Shown: in pieces, positions 1 through 8,097 of the stretch
Layout of the letters: the number at the start of each line of letters is the position of its first letter
How positions within the stretch are numbered: the stretch's first letter is position 1
From: an uncultured Synergistales bacterium
GTDB taxonomy: Bacteria > Synergistota > Synergistia > Synergistales > Aminobacteriaceae
Length of the DNA stretch: 37,340 bases
Assembly: GCA_905235735.1 (NCBI GenBank)
Contig: CAJOMU010000018.1
Location: 1 to 37,340 of the forward strand
Direction: 5' to 3'
Program-made: the position numbers and the translations under genes
The notes under the pieces: model-generated
Told to the model about the DNA's origin: nothing
The model's database searches: none
Seen by the model: only the letters and a program-made list of their open reading frames with translations

Positions 1-230
1 TTGATTTTTGAACATTTGGGCTGTTGGACGGAAAAACACGAAGCGAGAACCAAGCATAAAGGTTTCGTCTGTAAAATGTTCAGCCATCAATGAGCAGAAA
101 ATTATGTACCCGTACGTTAGCGGGGAATTGAAGCCTCTGGAGCGTCATACCAAACGTGAGTAGCAGACCAGCGTGAAAGCGGACGCGAAGAATGAGGAAG
201 GAAACATAAAAGTTGATTTATAGCTTTTTA
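1..230 (+). pseudogene. Degenerate tnpB 3' end (IS200/IS605-type remnant)
   Basis: No intact ORF is present. In one frame (codons starting at 2, 5, 8...) positions 101-220 read IMYPYVSGELKPLERHT, then a TAG stop, then KADAKNEEGNIKV. In another frame, positions 58-90 read KGFVCKMFSHQ. Together these resemble the end of a TnpB protein: the zinc-finger region followed by a short polar tail ending in Lys/Glu-rich residues. The in-frame TAG and the frame change mean it is not functional. The element probably extends left of the window. I judge this from resemblance to TnpB tails; the cysteine pairs expected of an intact zinc finger are not preserved. Confidence 0.45.
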
Positions 231-231
231 T
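206..231 (+). repeat. Imperfect hairpin, possible IS right-end structure
   Basis: ATAAAAG (206-212) can pair with CTTTTTAT (224-231) with one bulged base around an AT-rich loop. It lies just after the tnpB-like tail and just before the aldolase homology starts at about 234. That is where the subterminal hairpin of an IS200/IS605 right end would be expected. It could also be a weak transcription stop. Confidence 0.35.
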
Positions 232-233
232 AA

Positions 234-527
234 GTTTTCTGTAACGGTGTTGCAGGAATATTCATCGGGCCGTATGACCTATCGACAGCAATGGGAATAT
301 CAGCCCAATTCATGAAGCCTGAATTTATTTCTGCACTCAGGAGAATCATCAATGCGTGCCATTCATGCGGAAAGTTCGTGATGATTTACTGCGACAATGC
401 ACAAAAAGCTAATGAATATTTTTCAATGGGCGTTGATAGTGTATCAGTAGGTCTCGATATTGGAATAATGGTTGAAGGTTACAGAAAGATTGTTGCTGAT
501 ACGATAGGAGGAATTAAACATGAATGA
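234..527 (+). pseudogene. HpcH/HpaI-family aldolase, C-terminal fragment
   Basis: The open frame from 234 reads GVAGIFIGPYDLSTAMG and continues to a TGA at 525-527. This is the C-terminal third of the HpcH/HpaI (2-oxo acid aldolase, class II pyruvate aldolase) family. The motif GIFIGPYDLS and the late VGLDIGIM segment are typical of it. Whole members are about 250 residues; only about 97 codons remain. A TAA at 231-233 closes the frame on the left, right after the tnpB-like sequence, so the N-terminal half, which carries most of the metal and substrate site, is missing. An internal ATG at 291 could start a 78-residue peptide, but it is unlikely to be an enzyme. The stop overlaps the start of the next gene (520), as in an intact operon. 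The likely cause is insertion of the IS or a deletion next to it. Confidence 0.75.
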
Positions 528-918
528 ACTGTTTCTGACTGAAGAGACGAATGGAATATCGCAGGCACAGCTTGAAGGTATGCTTGATGAACTCCTTGCA
601 CAGTATTCCAATCTCAGGAAGGTTTTGATTATTCCACCTGACTACACACGATGCTATTCGTATGCAGGAATCATAACGCAGATTCTCTATCGTAAGCTCG
701 CAGACGTTCATGTAGATGTGATGCCTGCACTGGGAACTCATATGCCGATGAGCAAAGAAGAAATTGAAAGCGTAGGTTATCAGTGGGCAGATTATGACGA
801 GATTACGAAACGATATGACCCTTTCAAACTCAAAGAAGGCTGGAACGTTTTAGATGACGGAGAAGAGATATATTTTGTGGGTAAACCTGCGATAGGTCTC
901 TGGAAATACGATAGATAA
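520..918 (+). pseudogene. DUF2088/LarA-like racemase-family gene with internal deletion
   Basis: This gives a 132-residue product where the family (nickel-dependent lactate racemase-like, DUF2088) normally has about 420 residues. Residues 1-80 match the family's N-terminus: an IPPDYTR segment, then VDVMPALGTHMPMSKEE. Residues about 80-132 match the family's extreme C-terminus: VGYQWADYDE, KRYDPFKLKEGWN, DGEEIYF, and PAIGLW close to the stop. Some 300 codons between them are absent, yet the frame is kept. The join falls at about residues 78-83 (SKEEIE, nt 751-768). It overlaps the aldolase stop by 8 nt and has a GGAGG ribosome site. The central catalytic and cofactor regions are gone, so it is almost certainly inactive as a racemase. 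The family match is from memory of its conserved ends. Confidence 0.7.
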
Positions 919-928
919 GATTCAAAAT

Positions 929-956
929 ACGGGAGCCGGTTATGACTCCCGTTTTG
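929..956. terminator. Shared terminator between racemase relic and galK
   Basis: ACGGGAG (929-935) pairs with CTCCCGT (946-952), followed by TTTT on the plus strand. On the minus strand it is followed by an AT-rich tract. The two genes converge here, so it probably acts in both directions. Confidence 0.75.
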
Positions 957-959
957 ATT

Positions 960-2135
960 CTATATTCTTCCTGCTCCGTCTGAAGTGTCAACAGTGTAGA
1001 AGTTCGCAGTTCTTCCTGTTATGCGTGTATATTCACTTCCAACACTGCGAATGAAATCATCAATCGCATCATTCCTCACGATACTCACAGTACATCCTCC
1101 GAAACCTCCTCCTGTCATCCTTGAACCTAATACTCCTGGAAAATCCCACGCAAGCCTTGCAAGAATATCAAGCTCCGGCACTGTTACAGCGTAATTGTCC
1201 CTGAGTGATACGTGAGAGGCATTAACTAAAAGCCCGAACATTGGAAGGTCTCCGCTTTTGAGTTCATGAGTTGCTCTCAGAGTGCGCTCGTTCTCACTGA
1301 CTGCGTGAAAGGCACGGCGTAAATTAACAGGTTCTCTTACGGCGTATGAAACTTCATCGAGTCCTGTAACTGATAAATCACAGAGGCATGAAATCTCCCT
1401 AACTTTCTTGAGGTCGGCGAGGGCTTCTTCACACTGCTGACGGCGTAAGTTGTATTCGCTTCCTACGAGTGAATGAGGAACATTTGAGTTTGTGATAACG
1501 ATTCTGTGATCGCCGAGTTCCAGCGGGACATATGAATAATCGAGTGTTGAACAGTTCAGAAGGATTGCGTGATTCTTTTTGCCCATGCTTACGGCGAATT
1601 GATCCATTATTCCGCAGTGCATTCCGACAAAATTATTCTCCGCTTCCTGTGAATATAATGCTGCCTTCACTCCGTCAATATCGAAGCTAAGTAACTCACT
1701 GAAGATTTTAGTTGTGAGAACCTCAATTGCCGCTGAAGATGAAAGTCCAGCACCGTCAGGCAAGTTTCCCTTGTAGAGAATATCAACTCCCGAATTGAAT
1801 TCATATCCGTGTTTCCTGAGTATGCTCACGATTCCCAAAGGATAATTTACCCATGAACGTGAACCCGTCAATTTTTCGTGAACATCATCGAATGCAATCT
1901 CGAATGCTGGAGCAGATTCAGAGTCGAAGTTCATCGAGTATAGCCGTAATGTATTGCCTGGTCTTCTCTGTGCGAGTGCATATATCCCGAATGTTATTGC
2001 GCATGGGAAGACATACCCGCCTTCATGGTCAGTGTGTTCACCGATGAGATTCACTCGTCCAGGTGAGAAGAATTTTTCAGCTTCACATTCACTGCCGAAA
2101 ATTTTTGCGTATACTTCTCTCATTTCATCTATCAT
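960..2135 (-). CDS. galK: Galactokinase
   Basis: This is a 391-residue GHMP-family kinase that phosphorylates galactose to galactose-1-phosphate with ATP in the cytoplasm, the first committed step of the Leloir pathway. Visible motifs are the galactokinase signature SPGRVNLIGEHTDHEGG (about residues 24-40), the ATP-binding loop LPDGAGLSSSAA, MDQFAVSMG with the catalytic-site Asp, and the C-terminal GHMP motif MTGGGFGGCTVS. The length is normal. The start ATG has AAGGAGG eight bases upstream. It lies downstream of the mgl galactose transport genes on the same strand but is separated from them by an ankyrin-repeat gene and an mglC relic. No galT, galE or galM is seen in the window. Confidence 0.96.
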   Translation of the reverse strand: MIDEMREVYAKIFGSECEAEKFFSPGRVNLIGEHTDHEGGYVFPCAITFGIYALAQRRPGNTLRLYSMNFDSESAPAFEIAFDDVHEKLTGSRSWVNYPLGIVSILRKHGYEFNSGVDILYKGNLPDGAGLSSSAAIEVLTTKIFSELLSFDIDGVKAALYSQEAENNFVGMHCGIMDQFAVSMGKKNHAILLNCSTLDYSYVPLELGDHRIVITNSNVPHSLVGSEYNLRRQQCEEALADLKKVREISCLCDLSVTGLDEVSYAVREPVNLRRAFHAVSENERTLRATHELKSGDLPMFGLLVNASHVSLRDNYAVTVPELDILARLAWDFPGVLGSRMTGGGFGGCTVSIVRNDAIDDFIRSVGSEYTRITGRTANFYTVDTSDGAGRI

Positions 2136-2212
2136 GATTTAGCCTCCTTAAAAAAAAAGATACCCCTTGCCTGAAATTATACAGACAGAGAGAAATAAGT
2201 CATCACAAAAAT

Positions 2213-2278
2213 TTATTGTCTGCGGTATTTCGTGAAGTCAGGCACAATCGCAACTACGATAATTACGCTCTTAAACAT
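2213..2278 (-). pseudogene. Relic of a second mglC (last ~20 codons)
   Basis: Read on the minus strand this stretch encodes KSVIIVVAIVPDFTKYRRQ and then TAA. The real MglC at 3199 ends KGVIIAVAVAIDLTKYRKK, so about 13 of 19 positions are identical and the stop is at the same place. The DNA is also visibly alike (for example GCGGTATTTCGT and AATTACxC in both). Nothing upstream of it resembles the rest of mglC; the ankyrin gene ends only 8 bases away. It is best explained as the surviving 3' end of a duplicated mglC directly upstream of galK. Confidence 0.8.
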
Positions 2279-2285
2279 GCTAGTA

Positions 2286-3128
2286 CTATTTACCTCGCAA
2301 AAAATCTGCGTAGCGCTTACGCTGTGCTTGGGTTAGTTTGTCAGCAGCACCAGCCTTCCGCAGGATAGATACCGTCTTAGTGTTTCCGTGAAATTCTGCG
2401 AACATGACCGCACTCCAGCCTTTTGTACCCCACTTTTCTACAGGTATCTTAGCGTTAATGTCTGCTCCTGCCTCTACGAGTGCACTTACCATTTTTGAGG
2501 CTTCATCGTCATCCTCGCAGTTTGCCGCCGCATACATAAGGGCTGTATAACCGCTATTATCTCTAGCGTTAACATTAGCACCTGCCTTTATGAGTATATT
2601 GATGACTTCGATGAATTCAGGGTTACCGCTCTGCTGTGCTGCAAATATTAAAGCCGTCAAACCGCCATCGTCCTGAGCGTTTACATCAGCACCATGCTTC
2701 AGAAGTACTTCTACTGTTTCGGGGTGACCTTCACCTGCTGCATAAATTAAAGCCGTATCATTGTTACCGTCCTTAGCGTTTACATCTGCGCCATATTTCA
2801 GGAGCACTTCTAATATTTTGGAGTGGCCTTCTTCTGCTGCCACCATAAAAGCCGTATTGCAGCATTTATCCTTAGCATTGAGATCAGCACCGTATTTCAG
2901 AAGTAATTCTGCGGTTTGTGAGTGGCCGTTACTTGCCGCCAAAATAAAAGCCGTATCGCCGTCTTCGTCCTTAGCATTAACATCAGCACCTGCCTTCAGT
3001 AATGCTTCCACAGTCTTATAATCACCATTGAATGCGGCGCGTACAAGTTCTGCATTCTTATCTGCACCAAATGCTGGCAATACAAATGCCGCCAGAATAA
3101 ATATTACAATCATCAATTTCCTGCACAT
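2286..3128 (-). CDS. Exported ankyrin-repeat protein
   Basis: Function unknown beyond a protein-binding scaffold. The N-terminus is a Sec signal peptide (MCRKL, hydrophobic IVIFILAAFVL, cleavage probably after AFG), so the roughly 260-residue mature part should be periplasmic or secreted. About seven ankyrin repeats fill it, with the consensus GHxxxxELLLKxGADVNAKDxxGxTALxxAA clear in the first five; the last ones carry insertions (EDDDEASK, IPVEKWGTK). I use the ATG at 3128: the upstream in-frame GTG (3137) lies inside the ribosome site AGGAGTG, whereas this ATG is eight bases from AGGAG. It sits between the mglC terminator and the mglC relic, so it interrupts an otherwise galactose-related block. 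Bacterial exported ankyrin proteins often protect against oxidants or bind partner proteins, but nothing here decides that. Confidence 0.9.
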   Translation of the reverse strand: MCRKLMIVIFILAAFVLPAFGADKNAELVRAAFNGDYKTVEALLKAGADVNAKDEDGDTAFILAASNGHSQTAELLLKYGADLNAKDKCCNTAFMVAAEEGHSKILEVLLKYGADVNAKDGNNDTALIYAAGEGHPETVEVLLKHGADVNAQDDGGLTALIFAAQQSGNPEFIEVINILIKAGANVNARDNSGYTALMYAAANCEDDDEASKMVSALVEAGADINAKIPVEKWGTKGWSAVMFAEFHGNTKTVSILRKAGAADKLTQAQRKRYADFLRGK

Positions 3129-3154
3129 GATATTCACTCCTTTTTTGTGTTAAA

Positions 3155-3185
3155 TAAAAACCTCCCCCATAACTGAGAGAGGTTC
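3155..3185 (-). terminator. Terminator after mglC
   Basis: On the minus strand AACCTCTCTC pairs with GGGGGAGGTT (G-U pairs allowed) and is followed by TTTTATTT. It closes the mgl operon just upstream of the ankyrin gene's ribosome site. Confidence 0.8.
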
Positions 3186-3198
3186 ATATATTTTCAGA

Positions 3199-4425
3199 TT
3201 ATTTCTTGCGGTATTTCGTAAGGTCAATCGCAACTGCAACCGCAATAATTACACCCTTGATTACCTGCTGCCACATTGGAGATACGTTGATGAACTGCAA
3301 ACCGTACTGAATGACCGTGAATATCAGAACACCCATAACGATTCCGCCTACCTTACCAATACCTCCGCTCATTGATACTCCTCCGACAACGCACGCCGCT
3401 ATTGCATCTGTCTCGTAACCATTGCCGTAATTGTTCGTTGCTCCTGCTGTACGTGCCGCCTCAAGTACTCCTGCAATACCATAAAGGAATGACGCAAGTA
3501 TGAAGATGAACATTATGTTGCGGAATACATTGATACCTGCAACTACTGCCGCCTCTCTGTTGCCGCCGATTGCATACACGTTCTTACCGAATACTGTCTT
3601 GTTGAGTATGAACCATATGATTGCACAGATAACTAATGAAATCGGAATCAGAATGCTTATTCCAGGAAAGCCCTTGTATATTCCGCTGAATAATCTCATC
3701 TGTCCTATCTGCGCGAAATCTGGACGAATTCCTCCGATAGGCTGTGAGTTGTTCGGAGGCATATCGAAATACAGTGAGCATGCTCCGTAGATGATAACCT
3801 GCGTTGCCAAAGTCGCAATGAATGGATGCATCTCGAATTTCGCAACAAGGAATCCATTCAGTGCACCGAAAATCATACACGCAACAATAGCCGCAACTAT
3901 TGGAATCCATAAAGAGATCTGCGGAAGGTCAGGGAAGAAACGGTTTGCGTATGTCGCTGTCTGCATCATTGACGCACTCACTACTGCCGCAAGTCCTACC
4001 ATACGTCCCGCACTGAGGTCTGTACCTGCAATGAGAAGAGCGAAGCATATTCCAAGTGCCATAATGAGCTTCGTTGATGACTGCGTCAGTATATCAAGTG
4101 CAACTCTGATCTGCATGAATCTCGGCTGAAGGATACATATTACGATAACGAGAACTAACATTGCGAGAAGTATTGCATTGTTCGTGAGGAATTCTCCGAA
4201 TGCCTTCCCAGAAAGTTCTAACACATCATCAGGTTTACCCTTCGACATGAAGCCGCTGATAATGGAACAAAGACCAATGATGATGAGGAAAGTGGGAAGA
4301 TCATATATTCTCTTCAGTCCCATTGGATCTTTCATGAAGTAAAGTACAATGCCGATAATGAGAATTACTATTCCCGACACTGTGAACAATTTCGAGCGTG
4401 AACGTGCTGTTACATTTTCTGCCAT
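3199..4425 (-). CDS. mglC: Galactose/methyl-galactoside ABC transporter permease MglC
   Basis: This is the integral membrane subunit of the Mgl importer; it forms the channel driven by MglA. At 408 residues it is longer than E. coli MglC (336), with an extra N-terminal part containing two hydrophobic helices (about residues 13-30 and 42-60) before the normal core begins near LAMLVLVIVICILQPRF. Family motifs include GICFALLIAGTDLSAGRMVGL, FGALNGFLVAKF, GNREAAVVAGINV and the C-terminal ACVVGGVSMSGGIGKVGG. About ten membrane segments are visible. The start ATG follows AAAGGAGAAAAG. It is the last gene of the mglB-mglB-mglA-mglC operon, 15 bases after mglA. A relic of a second copy lies at 2213. 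Confidence 0.93.
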   Translation of the reverse strand: MAENVTARSRSKLFTVSGIVILIIGIVLYFMKDPMGLKRIYDLPTFLIIIGLCSIISGFMSKGKPDDVLELSGKAFGEFLTNNAILLAMLVLVIVICILQPRFMQIRVALDILTQSSTKLIMALGICFALLIAGTDLSAGRMVGLAAVVSASMMQTATYANRFFPDLPQISLWIPIVAAIVACMIFGALNGFLVAKFEMHPFIATLATQVIIYGACSLYFDMPPNNSQPIGGIRPDFAQIGQMRLFSGIYKGFPGISILIPISLVICAIIWFILNKTVFGKNVYAIGGNREAAVVAGINVFRNIMFIFILASFLYGIAGVLEAARTAGATNNYGNGYETDAIAACVVGGVSMSGGIGKVGGIVMGVLIFTVIQYGLQFINVSPMWQQVIKGVIIAVAVAIDLTKYRKK

Positions 4426-4440
4426 GATTTCTTTTCTCCT

Positions 4441-5973
4441 TTATGCTGCTGTATTGTGGCCCGCAAACTGTGTAGCGAATGCCATAATCTTTTCCTGCGT
4501 GTATTCGCCTTTGTTCAGGAATCCTGTTACCCTTCCCTCGCACATTACCATGATCCTGTCTGACATTCCCATTAGTTCGGGCATCTCTGACGAAATCATG
4601 ATGATAGATTTTCCTTGTGCAATCTGTTCAAGCATGATGTTGTAGATTTCATACTTCGCTCCTACGTCAATTCCTCTCGTAGGTTCATCGAGAATGAGAA
4701 TATCCGAGTTCGTGAGGAGCCAGCGTGCAATCAGAACCTTCTGCTGATTCCCGCCTGAAAGATTCTGAATCAATGTCGCAAGTGAAGGTGTCTTTACGTT
4801 GAGCTTCTTGCATTCAACATCCGCATCTGCCATTCGCTTCCTGTCATTGAGTACTCCAAGATGTGCATAATGCTTCTGATTCGCAATGACTGTATTCTCA
4901 AGTATGGGAAGTATTCCGAATATGCCTGTAGCTCTTCGTTCTTCAGTGAGCAATGCTAAACCTTTCGACTTCGCAAAGCCCGGAGACTTTGACGCGTATC
5001 TCGCACCGTTCAGCAATATCTCTCCTGATGCTATGCTTCTGAGGCCGAATAACGCTTCAACAAATTCCGTCCTCTGTGCACCAACAAGACCACCAATGCC
5101 GAGTATTTCCTGTTTGTGAAGTTCAAAGCTGACATTCTGAAATGATTTCTTCAGAGGCGAACATACCTTCTCAACTTTAAGCACAACTTCATTGCTTGGT
5201 TTGCCTGTTCGCGGCGGGAACTGATTCGTCATTTCACGTCCGACCATTTGACGGATTATGAAATCATTCGTGAGCTTCTCCCCTGTTTCCTTATTCACGA
5301 CAGGCCATGTTCCTACGTAAGTTCCGTCTCGCATTATCGTAACTTCATCGGAGATTTCAAGAATCTCTTTCATCTTATGTGATATGTAGATGAATGCAAC
5401 TCCCTGCTTACGAAGACGATTGATTATCTTGAAGAGGTGTTCGACTTCACGGTCAGATAATGATGATGTAGGCTCATCGAGAATTATTATCTTGGCCTTC
5501 ATGTCTACTGCTCGTGCAATTTCCATCATCTGCAATATTGCCGCTGACTGTTCACCTGCGAGTGCCAAAGGATCAACATCAAGCTCCAAATCATCAAAGA
5601 GTGCCTTCGTCTTATCGTACATGGCCCTATGATCAACTACTCCCATATGGCCCGGAAATCTCCCTAAGTACACGTTCTCCATAACTGAACGGTATCTTAT
5701 CGGGTGCAATTCCTGATGTACCATTGCGATTCCGTTATCCATTGCCTGACGTGCAGAATGAATATTTGTCTTCTTACCTTCGAGATAAATTTCTCCTCCG
5801 TCAGGGTTGTATATCCCGAACAGGCATTTCATAAGCGTAGATTTCCCTGCTCCGTTCTCGCCCATTAGAGCATGAACTGTACCTGCCCTCACGTTAAGCT
5901 GAACGTTATCGAGTGCCTTTACGCCTGGAAATGTCTTCGTGATGTTCTTCATTTCAAGCAAGTATTCGCCCAA
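4441..5973 (-). CDS. mglA: Galactose/methyl-galactoside ABC transporter ATPase MglA
   Basis: A 510-residue protein with two fused ABC domains, as is usual for sugar importers of the Mgl/Rbs/Xyl class. It powers galactoside import at the inner face of the membrane. The first domain has Walker A GENGAGKST (about 38-46) and Walker B IIILDEPTSSLS. The second has the degenerate P-loop GLVGAQRTE expected for this class, the signature LSGGNQQKV and Walker B ILDEPTRGIDVG. The start codon is TTG, with GAGGTGAG just upstream; no other start fits the conserved N-terminus EMKNITKTFPGVKALD. It begins 14 bases after mglB2. Confidence 0.95.
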   Translation of the reverse strand: MGEYLLEMKNITKTFPGVKALDNVQLNVRAGTVHALMGENGAGKSTLMKCLFGIYNPDGGEIYLEGKKTNIHSARQAMDNGIAMVHQELHPIRYRSVMENVYLGRFPGHMGVVDHRAMYDKTKALFDDLELDVDPLALAGEQSAAILQMMEIARAVDMKAKIIILDEPTSSLSDREVEHLFKIINRLRKQGVAFIYISHKMKEILEISDEVTIMRDGTYVGTWPVVNKETGEKLTNDFIIRQMVGREMTNQFPPRTGKPSNEVVLKVEKVCSPLKKSFQNVSFELHKQEILGIGGLVGAQRTEFVEALFGLRSIASGEILLNGARYASKSPGFAKSKGLALLTEERRATGIFGILPILENTVIANQKHYAHLGVLNDRKRMADADVECKKLNVKTPSLATLIQNLSGGNQQKVLIARWLLTNSDILILDEPTRGIDVGAKYEIYNIMLEQIAQGKSIIMISSEMPELMGMSDRIMVMCEGRVTGFLNKGEYTQEKIMAFATQFAGHNTAA

Positions 5974-5987
5974 TTAACTCACCTCGT

Positions 5988-6974
5988 TTACTTCGTTACT
6001 TTCTGATAGGGTATCCAGATATATTTGTTATCCGTAATCTCATACCCAACTGTATCCTTGTTGATTGCCTTTCCTGACGCTAGAGCAACTGCAAGTTTCA
6101 CCGCTGCTGTTCCCTGACCGTCAGCATCATTCAGGACTGTACCAAGTATTTCGCCGTTTTCCATTGCCTGAAGTGCTGAAGCATTCGCATCAACTCCGAC
6201 AACAGGAACGTACATAGCAGCATCTCCCTTGTTGTAATCGACTATCTTCAATGCCTCAACTGCACCTAAAGCCATTTCATCATTATTCGCGATAACAGCT
6301 TCAATGTTCTCTGCGCCGATTGACATTACGAAACCGTTCATGATTTTCATGGCCTCAAGTTTATCCCAGTTTGCGATTGCGCTCGCGAGTTCAACAGGTT
6401 CAATCCCCGCATTACGAATCGCTTCAACAGAATACTTTGAACGTAATACCATATCCTGATGTCCATTCTGACCCTTCAGCAGTATGAACTGTAATTTGCC
6501 GTCTTTGTTCTTGTCAGCTTCAGGATGTGATTTGAAGTATTCAGCAATGAGTTCACCAGCCATTACGCCGGAATCTTCTGCCTTTGCTCCTACGTAATAT
6601 GCCTTCTCATATGACGCAAGCGTTTCGGGTAACGGTTCTCTGTTGATGAACACGACAGGAATATTTTTCTCTTTTGCCTTATCGATGATTGATTGTGATG
6701 ACATTCGGTCAACTGTATTCACTATGAGGACATTCACACCGTTAGCTATGAATTCATCTATCTGTTCGTTCTGTACGTTCTGGTCATCACGTCCGTCCGC
6801 CATCGTGATTAATGCTCCTTCTTTCGTGCTCTCTTCGGACATTGCGTTTCTGAACCTGAGCATGAAGGCATCATTGAATCTGTAAATGCATGAACCTATT
6901 TTGATTTCTTCAGCGTATGAACATGATACTAAAGTAAGAACTACAATTAATGTTGTCATAAAAATTTTACGCAA
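5988..6974 (-). CDS. mglB: Second galactose-binding periplasmic protein (MglB paralogue)
   Basis: A 328-residue periplasmic binding protein, type I fold, that presents galactose or glucose-like sugars to MglAC. After the signal peptide the mature protein starts IKIGSCIYRFNDAFM. Family features include FINREP, YYVGAKAEDSGVMAGELIAEYF, the calcium-loop-like stretch DKNKDGKLQF, LKGQNGHQDM, IANNDEMALGAVEAL and VVGVDA. The sequence LVSC (residues 15-18) fits a lipobox, so it may be lipid-anchored; cleavage after SYA is the other option. The start is TTG with AGAGGTGA upstream. It is close to, but clearly diverged from, the MglB at 7042, from which it is separated by a terminator. Confidence 0.92.
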   Translation of the reverse strand: MRKIFMTTLIVVLTLVSCSYAEEIKIGSCIYRFNDAFMLRFRNAMSEESTKEGALITMADGRDDQNVQNEQIDEFIANGVNVLIVNTVDRMSSQSIIDKAKEKNIPVVFINREPLPETLASYEKAYYVGAKAEDSGVMAGELIAEYFKSHPEADKNKDGKLQFILLKGQNGHQDMVLRSKYSVEAIRNAGIEPVELASAIANWDKLEAMKIMNGFVMSIGAENIEAVIANNDEMALGAVEALKIVDYNKGDAAMYVPVVGVDANASALQAMENGEILGTVLNDADGQGTAAVKLAVALASGKAINKDTVGYEITDNKYIWIPYQKVTK

Positions 6975-6993
6975 GAAAAATCACCTCTTAGCA

Positions 6994-7026
6994 ATAAAAA
7001 CCCCCGCCGGTTTCAACGGGGGCATA
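6994..7026 (-). terminator. Intra-operon terminator between the two mglB genes
   Basis: On the minus strand GCCCCCG pairs with CGGGGG around a TTGAAACCGG loop, followed by TTTTTATTGC. It lies after the first mglB and before the second, so it should stop a share of transcripts after the first binding protein. Confidence 0.85.
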
Positions 7027-7041
7027 ATTTTTTTCACTTCT

Positions 7042-8058
7042 CTACTTCATGTAGTTTTTGTAATTCTCAACGGTAACCGGTCTGTACGGTATCCAGATAT
7101 ATTTTCCGTCAGTGATCTTGTATCCGATTGACTCTTCTGTAACTGGTTTGCCGTCCGCCGCTACTACTGCTACACGTACTGCCGCGAAGCCCTGGTTGTC
7201 TGCGTCATTCAGAACTGTGCCGAGCATCTCACCCTTGCTCATTGCCTCAAGTGCTGGTGCTGTTGCGTCAACTCCGACGACAGGAATGTACTTTGACTTA
7301 TCGCCCATGTTGTAGCCTTCAGCCTTCAGTGCCTCGATTGCGCCGAGTGCCATATCGTCATTGTTCGCTAAGACTGCTTCAATGTTATCGATTCCGACTG
7401 CTGAAATGAAGCCCTTCATCTTATCGGTCGCCTGAACTTTGTCCCAGTTTGCCGTATCGCTTCCGAGTTCAACGATCTCAAATCCTGCATCTTTCATTGC
7501 CTTCGTTGAGTACTCTGTTCTGAGTGTTGCATCCTGATGTCCCTGCTCACCGCGAAGCATGATGTACTGAATCTTTCCGTCTTTGTTCTTGTCGGCTCCT
7601 GGATTGGTCTTGAAGTAATCAGCGATAATCTGACCTGACTGTGTGCCTGACTCCTCTGCCTTTGCTCCGACGTACCAGATCTTGTCGTATGCATTCATGA
7701 CTTCTGCATAAGGCTCACGGTTCACGAATACTATCGGAAGACCTTCTGCCTTTGCCTTCTCCATGAGGGGCTGTGCTGCTGTTCTATCGACAGGATTCAC
7801 GATGAGTGCATTTGATCCCTTCGAGATGTACGCATCAACCTGATCATTCTGCGTGGGCTGCCTGTTCTGTGAGTCCACTATCTCAAGCTCTCCGCCCTGC
7901 TTGTCCATCTCTGCACGCATTGCATTGCGCACGCCGGTCATGAAGGTGTCGTCGAACTTGTAGATACATGCTCCGACAAGTGCATCTGTCGCCGCAAATG
8001 CCGCGAGTGATGATACTGCGAGAACTGCTACTGCTAATAGAACTGCTAATTTCTTCAT
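7042..8058 (-). CDS. mglB: Galactose-binding periplasmic protein MglB
   Basis: A 338-residue periplasmic galactose/glucose-binding protein and the first gene of the mgl operon. It has a classic Sec signal peptide (MKKLAVLLAVAVLAVSSLAAFA, cleavage before ATDAL). Family features are CIYKFDDTFMTGVRNAM, IVNPVDRTAAQPLM, FVNREPYAE, WYVGAKAEESG, the calcium-loop-like DKNKDGKIQY, LRGEQGHQDA, VLANNDDMALGAIEAL and GVDATAPALEAM. The ATG is preceded by AGGAGG at a rather long spacing of 12. A strong hairpin terminator follows the gene, so it is probably the most abundant product of the operon, as is usual for binding proteins. Confidence 0.95.
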   Translation of the reverse strand: MKKLAVLLAVAVLAVSSLAAFAATDALVGACIYKFDDTFMTGVRNAMRAEMDKQGGELEIVDSQNRQPTQNDQVDAYISKGSNALIVNPVDRTAAQPLMEKAKAEGLPIVFVNREPYAEVMNAYDKIWYVGAKAEESGTQSGQIIADYFKTNPGADKNKDGKIQYIMLRGEQGHQDATLRTEYSTKAMKDAGFEIVELGSDTANWDKVQATDKMKGFISAVGIDNIEAVLANNDDMALGAIEALKAEGYNMGDKSKYIPVVGVDATAPALEAMSKGEMLGTVLNDADNQGFAAVRVAVVAADGKPVTEESIGYKITDGKYIWIPYRPVTVENYKNYMK

Positions 8059-8097
8059 AATAAAGAAATACCTCCTGAAAAATTATTTATTTTCCAA

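Noticed and set aside
3129-3137. GTG start for the ankyrin protein
   Set aside because: The GTG overlaps the AGGAGTG ribosome site; the ATG at 3128 is correctly spaced.
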